A stretch of DNA of 64,000 bases from Acestrorhynchus altus (Eukaryota > Chordata > Actinopteri > Characiformes > Acestrorhynchidae), in assembly GCA_034509495.1 (NCBI GenBank), contig CM067525.1, positions 2,374,780 through 2,438,779 on the forward strand, in the 5' to 3' direction. Each line of letters opens with the position of its first letter. Within the stretch, counting starts at the first letter, position 1. Under the pieces are notes generated by a model. The model saw only the letters and a list, made by a program, of their open reading frames with translations. It did no database searches and was not told the DNA's origin. Positions 59,010 through 64,000 of the stretch are shown in pieces. The position numbers were made by a program, and so were the translations under genes.

Positions 59010-59252
59010 AACATCTCTGCATGGAGGTGTAGAGGTTCCTAATGGTGTCCTGTGATGATCCATCTCATGCAGCTTGAATGTTCTCACTCAGTTCTGCAGA
59101 TGGTGTGGTAGGGGTGGAGTGTTGATCGAGCGTCCAATAGCATCCCACACATTTTCAATCAGGGACAGGTCTGGAGATGAGACAGAGCACGGCGTGGTAT
59201 CTGTGTCTTCAAGACGAGATCTTGAGACGGCAGCAGCGTGTCTCTGCTGGTA
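59010..59252 (-). mobile_element. Tc1-like transposase C-terminal fragment
   Basis: The reverse complement carries CTGCTGCCGTCTCAAGATCT, the SPDLSLIENVWDAIG block and, after the same frame break (CAGAACTGAG), the AWDGSSQDTIRNLYTS tail. Fourth copy of the family seen at 2337, 20494 and 48365, in the opposite orientation. Confidence 0.85.
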
Positions 59253-59254
59253 GA

Positions 59255-60550
59255 CCAGTATGAGTGTACGTCAACATACGCCTGCAAATTCAGCTCCTTC
59301 CTTCACACGGTTTGGTGCCTTTAAGCCAATCAAAATCCCTTTTTCCACACATCCAACGAGATACCGCACTGTACCACCTCTTCTCAATCTGTGAATATGA
59401 CGCACACCCCACAGGCATTTATATCCATCTTCGTGCAGCACCATCTGCAGGAGCCTGAAGCTATTGCCGCTTAAACGCAGCAGGTGCAGTTTTAAGCTGG
59501 GAAAATGGTTCTAGATCCAGAATGTAACCTACACAGAAAAGATCTGCAGCTATTTGAGGATGAAGTTAACCACCCACGTCTCAATAAAAAGGCATATTTA
59601 ATAAACCGCTGAAGCCTATTCAAAGCCACATCATCTCCAATCGTTCTGCAAACACCAAGGCCACGTTTGAGTGAAAAGGGACCGTTCTCTAGACCCTCGT
59701 GTGTAGCCATAATAACACTTTTCAAAATCAGTCTGCGAAATCCAAATGGGTCAAAAGCACCAGATGGAATCATGGGCTACATTTCAGGACATCATAATCA
59801 GCTTATTGTCCGGCGTGTGGTTTTCAGAGGCGTCCAGATCGCTCAGACGGACAATGTTCCGTGAGTCAGCTGGCCTGACGGGAGCTTGTCCTTTCTGAAC
59901 TTGACCCCTGCTGACTTGTGTCACCGCGGCCTCGGGGGCCAGACAAAAAAGTTCCCTGGCCTCCTTTCAGCGCAACTATACATCACTGGTCATTATCTTG
60001 CTAGAACAATCTGGCACCATAGCAACAGAGGAGCCAGTGACGAAGTAGGCCTAGTGAGACATCAGGCCAGTTTAAACGAAAGATTTGTCAGAGGATCTGG
60101 CGTCACCTCTGAAAACCCCATCTCCCACAATCCTTAGGGGTGAGGAGGTGAAGTGGGAGTTCAGGAGACGAGTGGGGGATCGGTGTAAGAGGTATTATTA
60201 CTGTTAGAACCCTTTGTCATCAGGGGAAAAGGTGAGTTTCTGCCTGAAATGGTTTGTAATTGTGTTTATTTCCATTCTGTAGAGTTTATTAAAGTGATTT
60301 GCTGGGTGTGATGGTTAAACCGACGGCGTGTGTGTTTAGGTCCATAGTTTGGACTGTGAGGTAAATTAGCTTTATTAAATAAATGAGCCAAATTAGACGC
60401 TTGAATTACACACGAAGGCTCAATTGCAAAATGTGCAAATGGATTAATTTTGCATTTTATTTTAATTACTGAACCGTTTTCAGTTTTTGATTATTGCCTG
60501 TGTGTTTGGGTCATGATCACAAAGGTTCCGGTGTTTTATATATATAACTT
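59255..60550. other. No gene recognised
   Basis: 59431-59475 shares a short motif with 13321-13365. Nothing else identified. Confidence 0.4.
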
Positions 60551-60554
60551 TCTT

Positions 60555-60932
60555 TTTTTCTCTCCATTTTTCCAATTTTTCAATCCTACTAATTTAGACG
60601 TGCCAATCACCCGCCCCCCTAATTAGCCTCCCACATTCCATGCCCTGCTCTCGACGCCAGGGTGGAGAGATCGTCATGTGACGATAGCTTATGGCCTCTT
60701 TTCAAACGGCCGCCGTTTGTATCGCTGCCTGGCAGCCATCGCGCTTGGAGGAGAACCCCGGATCCGGATCCCCGGTTCTGACACAATGGACGGCAGACGC
60801 CGGTGTCGACCAGCAGCGCACTCGTGAGATGTGCGAGGGGCGCCATCTACCCACCCCCCGAAGGAGAGCAAGCCAACGTCTCCCCAGGATCATAGTGGGA
60901 GCGCCTTAGCTCGCTACGCCACTCGGGGCCTC
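60555..60932 (-). repeat. tRNA-derived SINE, near full-length copy S6
   Basis: On the - strand the head lies at about 60932-60890 (A-box side AGTGGCGTAGCGAGC). The B-box segment is deleted. The body carries GGTGGGTAGATGGCGCCCC, CGGTGTCGACC and the T/A-rich tail end at 60555-60600. The longest copy here. Confidence 0.75.
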
Positions 60933-61072
60933 ATTTTTATGTGTCAGGAGCCTTTTCTACACATTTCATTTATACCATCGTTGCATTTGTAACATTGTAG
61001 CTATAATAAAAAAATCTAGACAGTTGCTAAAGTTGCTGGTTCTGGAGTTATGTCTAATTTCGCTGGATTTCT

Positions 61073-61103
61073 AAATAAATAAATAAATAAACAAACAAAC
61101 AAA
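61073..61103. repeat. (AAAT)n(AAAC)n microsatellite
   Basis: About four units of each tetranucleotide. Confidence 0.85.
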
Positions 61104-61258
61104 CCTCAAGAAATTAAAATATGACGATTCCCTGTCATGTTGGTGGTCCGGTGGTCCTGCCTATAGGAGGCTGCTTTTCTGTTTTATTATAATATCTTAC
61201 GGTAGTTTTGATGTTTATTGATGATCTTAATCTGCTGAAGTATCAGGAAGCGCTGTTT

Positions 61259-61405
61259 CACCTGGACGCCCTCAGCCAGCGCCCGGAGGTGTTCGATTCC
61301 ATCAGCAGCACAACTGATTTAACATCACCGAGGACTGATTTACCAAAGCAGGTGTGGATGAGACTCTAAATAATACTAGACTCCCACGAGGAGAACTTTG
61401 GAGAA
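61259..61405 (+). repeat. Dispersed repeat R, copy 2
   Basis: Pairs with 5709-5840 and is about 15 bp longer, with an insert GCGCCCGGAGGTGTTC. Confidence 0.7.
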
Positions 61406-61512
61406 CATAGGGATGAAGAAACACCTCGTTCTGTAGGAAAGTTATTAGTGTTTAATAAACACTCGGTAATAAAGTTAATAAACTAATGGATCAGATAAGA
61501 TTTACATGTACT

Positions 61513-61516
<4 letters not shown>

Positions 61517-61551
<35 letters not shown>
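61517..61551. repeat. (CA)n microsatellite
   Basis: About 17 CA units. Confidence 0.92.
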
Positions 61552-61552
<1 letters not shown>

Positions 61553-61554
61553 TT

Positions 61555-62625
61555 ATAATGCCGTAACATGCTGTGATAAAAGGACAGGGGGTTAAGTGGC
61601 AGACGGAATGCAAGAGCCATGTTTTTGGGTGTCAAGATACAGCTTTTGACATTTCGCAGGAAGATATGATTTATTTTGATTTTTTTTCCCTCAACATCTG
61701 GTTCATCTCAGAGGTTAGCATTACAATTCGGAGTCATGACCATGAAATTGAATCTGTGCCATGGAAGGGAGCATAGTTATTACGTGCTTGCGTATGCGGG
61801 GACGTTCAAAACGGGCCTCGTCTTTCGGAGCGGAAAAGGGCAAAGGAGTGGATGTGTCTGCTTATCAAACGGGCTTTATTTGCCTGAACATTCAGACAAA
61901 TGTGAGACGGGGGACCAGAAGACAAAAAGAAACACTACAAATGTCCCGATTAGAGCTTTATATACTGACGACTTATTATATTTCGCTCAGTCTAGGTATG
62001 ATGGTTGTATACGGTGGCCATGACCGTATAGGACACACTTCAAATGGGGGGACAACTTCATTTCGGGAGAGATATAATATATACATGATTATATCACAAT
62101 ATATATAAGATGTTAAACAGCAACAATGTCCAGGATGGCATTAGTATCCTGGATTATGACCATCGTCCAGAACTGCTTCCAACCTGCTCCAAAATGATGC
62201 TGTGGCGACAACCGGTTACGAGACTGTTCTTACCTCAATATCCAGAACAACGGTGTGGATTTGAACTGACTACACTGTTTAATGTTTCAGATCAGATCAG
62301 AGCTTCCACAGCAAAGCTGCCCAGGCGGTCTACAGCATGGACATTCACAGTGGCGGGGCAGTGGGCAGTACGCCACGGCCAGCATGTGGTCTTGTGTTCA
62401 CGCGCTGTTCAGGAGAATTTAGCCAAGGCTGTTTGCACAGCGCTAACCCACAATGAGCATCCATGAAGAGCTGATGCTTCCCTAAGTACTGCCCACACTC
62501 TTCCCCACATGTTCTCCGAGAGAGACAGAGACAGAGAGATGGACCAATACTGACCAATGAAGGAATGTCCGAAATCCTGAAGACAAACATGGAATTTCTC
62601 CAGGCCTTTAATTCGGATCAAGAAG
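61555..62625. other. No gene recognised
   Basis: Overlapping frames of 115, 115 and 118 codons (61676-62466) match no family I know and probably reflect chance. Confidence 0.35.
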
Positions 62626-62629
62626 CAAT

Positions 62630-62755
62630 ACCCGTAACCACCTGAGATACCAGAGCTACAGCCTAGTGACACATTCACAAACACCTAGCAACCACTTACA
62701 AACACCTTAGCAACCACCTGAGATAACAGCTGAGCAACAACCACCTGAATTTACA
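62630..62755. repeat. TAGCAACCACCT short degenerate repeats
   Basis: AGCAACCACCT and CACAAACACCT recur at 15-30 base spacing. Same family as 15650-15760. Confidence 0.5.
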
Positions 62756-62759
62756 CTGT

Positions 62760-63738
62760 GGGAAAGAAATCAGAATCTAACGGCACCAGCCCTGCGACCG
62801 AGGAGGGTGATGGATTCCAACGCGGCTGGAGAGATAATTCAGCAGCGGTGATGTTGACAGGAATGCTGTTCAGGCACCACTTTTTACCATATGCAAAGAG
62901 GTGTGTGTGTGTGTGTGTGTGCATGTGCGTGTGTCTTTTGTATCTATTTGTAACACAGGGTCACCTCATATTCCGAGCCAGCAATGGGGAGAAAATGACA
63001 AATCTATCACCGTCGCAGGTAAACAAAACCGCACGCCGTGACGATGAGACGAAACACTCCTCGACAGACTGCAACACAGACAAGCAATTCCGGCCACGGC
63101 GCCCGAGATTCCCAGCATTGACTGAAGTCTTCTCTGGGAATGGCTGTGATCGTAGTGCGGGTAACGGGAACCTTATCTGTAAGAGTGTTGATTAAAACTA
63201 CCCACAGTCCTGGGATTGGAAATGGTCCAGAACCCAGAAGTGGACCAGGGTAGATTTAGACCACGTTACACGTCGGATTTCAGTAAAGCAGCAGATTTAG
63301 GAAAGAGATTGTCAGAACAGAGCACTTAAGCTTAAGAACAGAGTGAGAAAGTTCACTAGATGTCTCCTGTCTTCAGGAGGAAAGTGAAGTCACCCCAAGG
63401 TTAAGAGATTTGGAGCACCATGATGCAAATATTGACAGTCCTGTCCCGAGTCCAATTATAGATCAAATTTAAGATATGATTTAAAAATGACTAAGGCTAA
63501 AGACGTGCAATTACTATCTGTACATCTCTGTGGGCTACTTTCTGCTTCAGTATTTAAAGGTACCACCGCCTGAAAGCGCCGGAAGACCCCGTCACACACA
63601 CTGACTCTGTCAGGAATCAGTGACATAAATCAGGTGGATGGAGTCTCGTTTATTTCACCCTTTAAATCGACTCACTGTTGTGTTCTGAGGAAATGCAACC
63701 TGTAACAATGAAGAAAGAACTACAGGCGACTTTGAAAT
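62760..63738. other. GT tract, otherwise no gene
   Basis: Holds an interrupted GT tract at 62899-62934. A 145-codon frame through it (62758-63195) has no recognisable domain. Confidence 0.4.
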
Positions 63739-63741
63739 CTG

Positions 63742-64000
63742 ACCATCTACACCAAAACCTTACCATAATCTACACCGAAACCTAACCATAATCTACACTG
63801 AAACCTAACCATAATCTACACCGAAACCTAACCATAATCTACACCGAAACCTTACCATAATCTACACCGAAACCTAACCATAATCTACACTGAAACCTAA
63901 CCATAATCTACACCGAAACCTAACCATAATCTACACTGAAACCTAACCATAATCTACACTGAAACCTAACCATAATCTACACCTAAACCTAACCATAATC
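63742..64000. repeat. 23-bp tandem array with CCTAACC core
   Basis: About 11 units of a 23-bp monomer, CCTAACCATAATCTACACC followed by GAAA, continue past the window end. Two variable positions alternate: CCTAACC or CCTTACC, and ACACCGAAA or ACACTGAAA. Copies are very similar, so the array is young. Confidence 0.95.

Noticed and set aside
61676..62466. Three overlapping frames of 115-118 codons
   Set aside because: Mutually overlapping, no known domain, AT-rich context.

Overview
The window looks like non-coding teleost DNA, probably otophysan (characin, knifefish or catfish relatives). The reasons are long CA/CT/GA microsatellites, decayed Tc1-like transposons, tRNA-derived SINE copies and non-LTR retrotransposon fragments, with one vertebrate neuronal gene. 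The order-level placement rests only on remembered resemblance of the repeats to those of these fishes and is weak. There are no bacterial operons, CRISPR arrays, rRNA genes or functional tRNA genes.

The only intact protein-coding gene I can support is lrrtm1, on the + strand at 36321..37889. It encodes a 522-residue synaptic leucine-rich-repeat membrane protein in a single uninterrupted coding exon. Upstream lies a purine/pyrimidine-rich 5' region (about 34.8-36.3 kb) with a TATA-like box, a consensus splice donor and three upstream reading frames close to the start. Downstream lies a short 3' UTR ending at a polyadenylation signal near 38.4 kb. In other vertebrates lrrtm1 sits inside a large ctnna2 intron on the opposite strand. 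I recognise no ctnna2 exon here, so the window may lie wholly inside that intron.

Left arm (1-34.6 kb): nine repeat families alternate with unique sequence. They include palindromic TTTAAAC repeats (0.9, 8.9, 10.4, 13.9, 19.7, 21.7 and 25.8 kb), Tc1-like transposase fragments (2.3, 9.1, 20.5, 28.9 and 30.7 kb), SINE copies (4.5, 11.3, 11.6 and 17.9 kb), a LINE tail (3.25 kb), a GATTCAGT minisatellite (7.3-7.9 kb), a 560-bp CT-rich tract (14.7-15.2 kb), a local ~200-bp duplication (16.9/17.2 kb) and an AT-rich block (27.0-27.9 kb).

Right arm (38.4-64 kb): a GGATCAG minisatellite (41.4-42.0 kb), an antisense LINE reverse-transcriptase fragment (42.1-42.7 kb), palindromic repeats (45.6 and 49.5 kb), a GATTCA-rich degenerate array (46.5-47.4 kb), a SINE-like unit (47.5 kb), a Tc1-like element with both terminal inverted repeats (52.3-52.8 kb), further Tc1-like pieces (48.4, 53.8 and 59.0 kb), SINEs (52.05 and 60.6 kb), and a 23-bp tandem array with telomere-like CCTAACC cores that runs off the window end.

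No novel multigene system is visible. The most interesting non-standard structures are the abundant long-palindrome repeat family, the frameshift shared by four Tc1-like fragments, the uORF cluster on lrrtm1 and the terminal 23-bp array.
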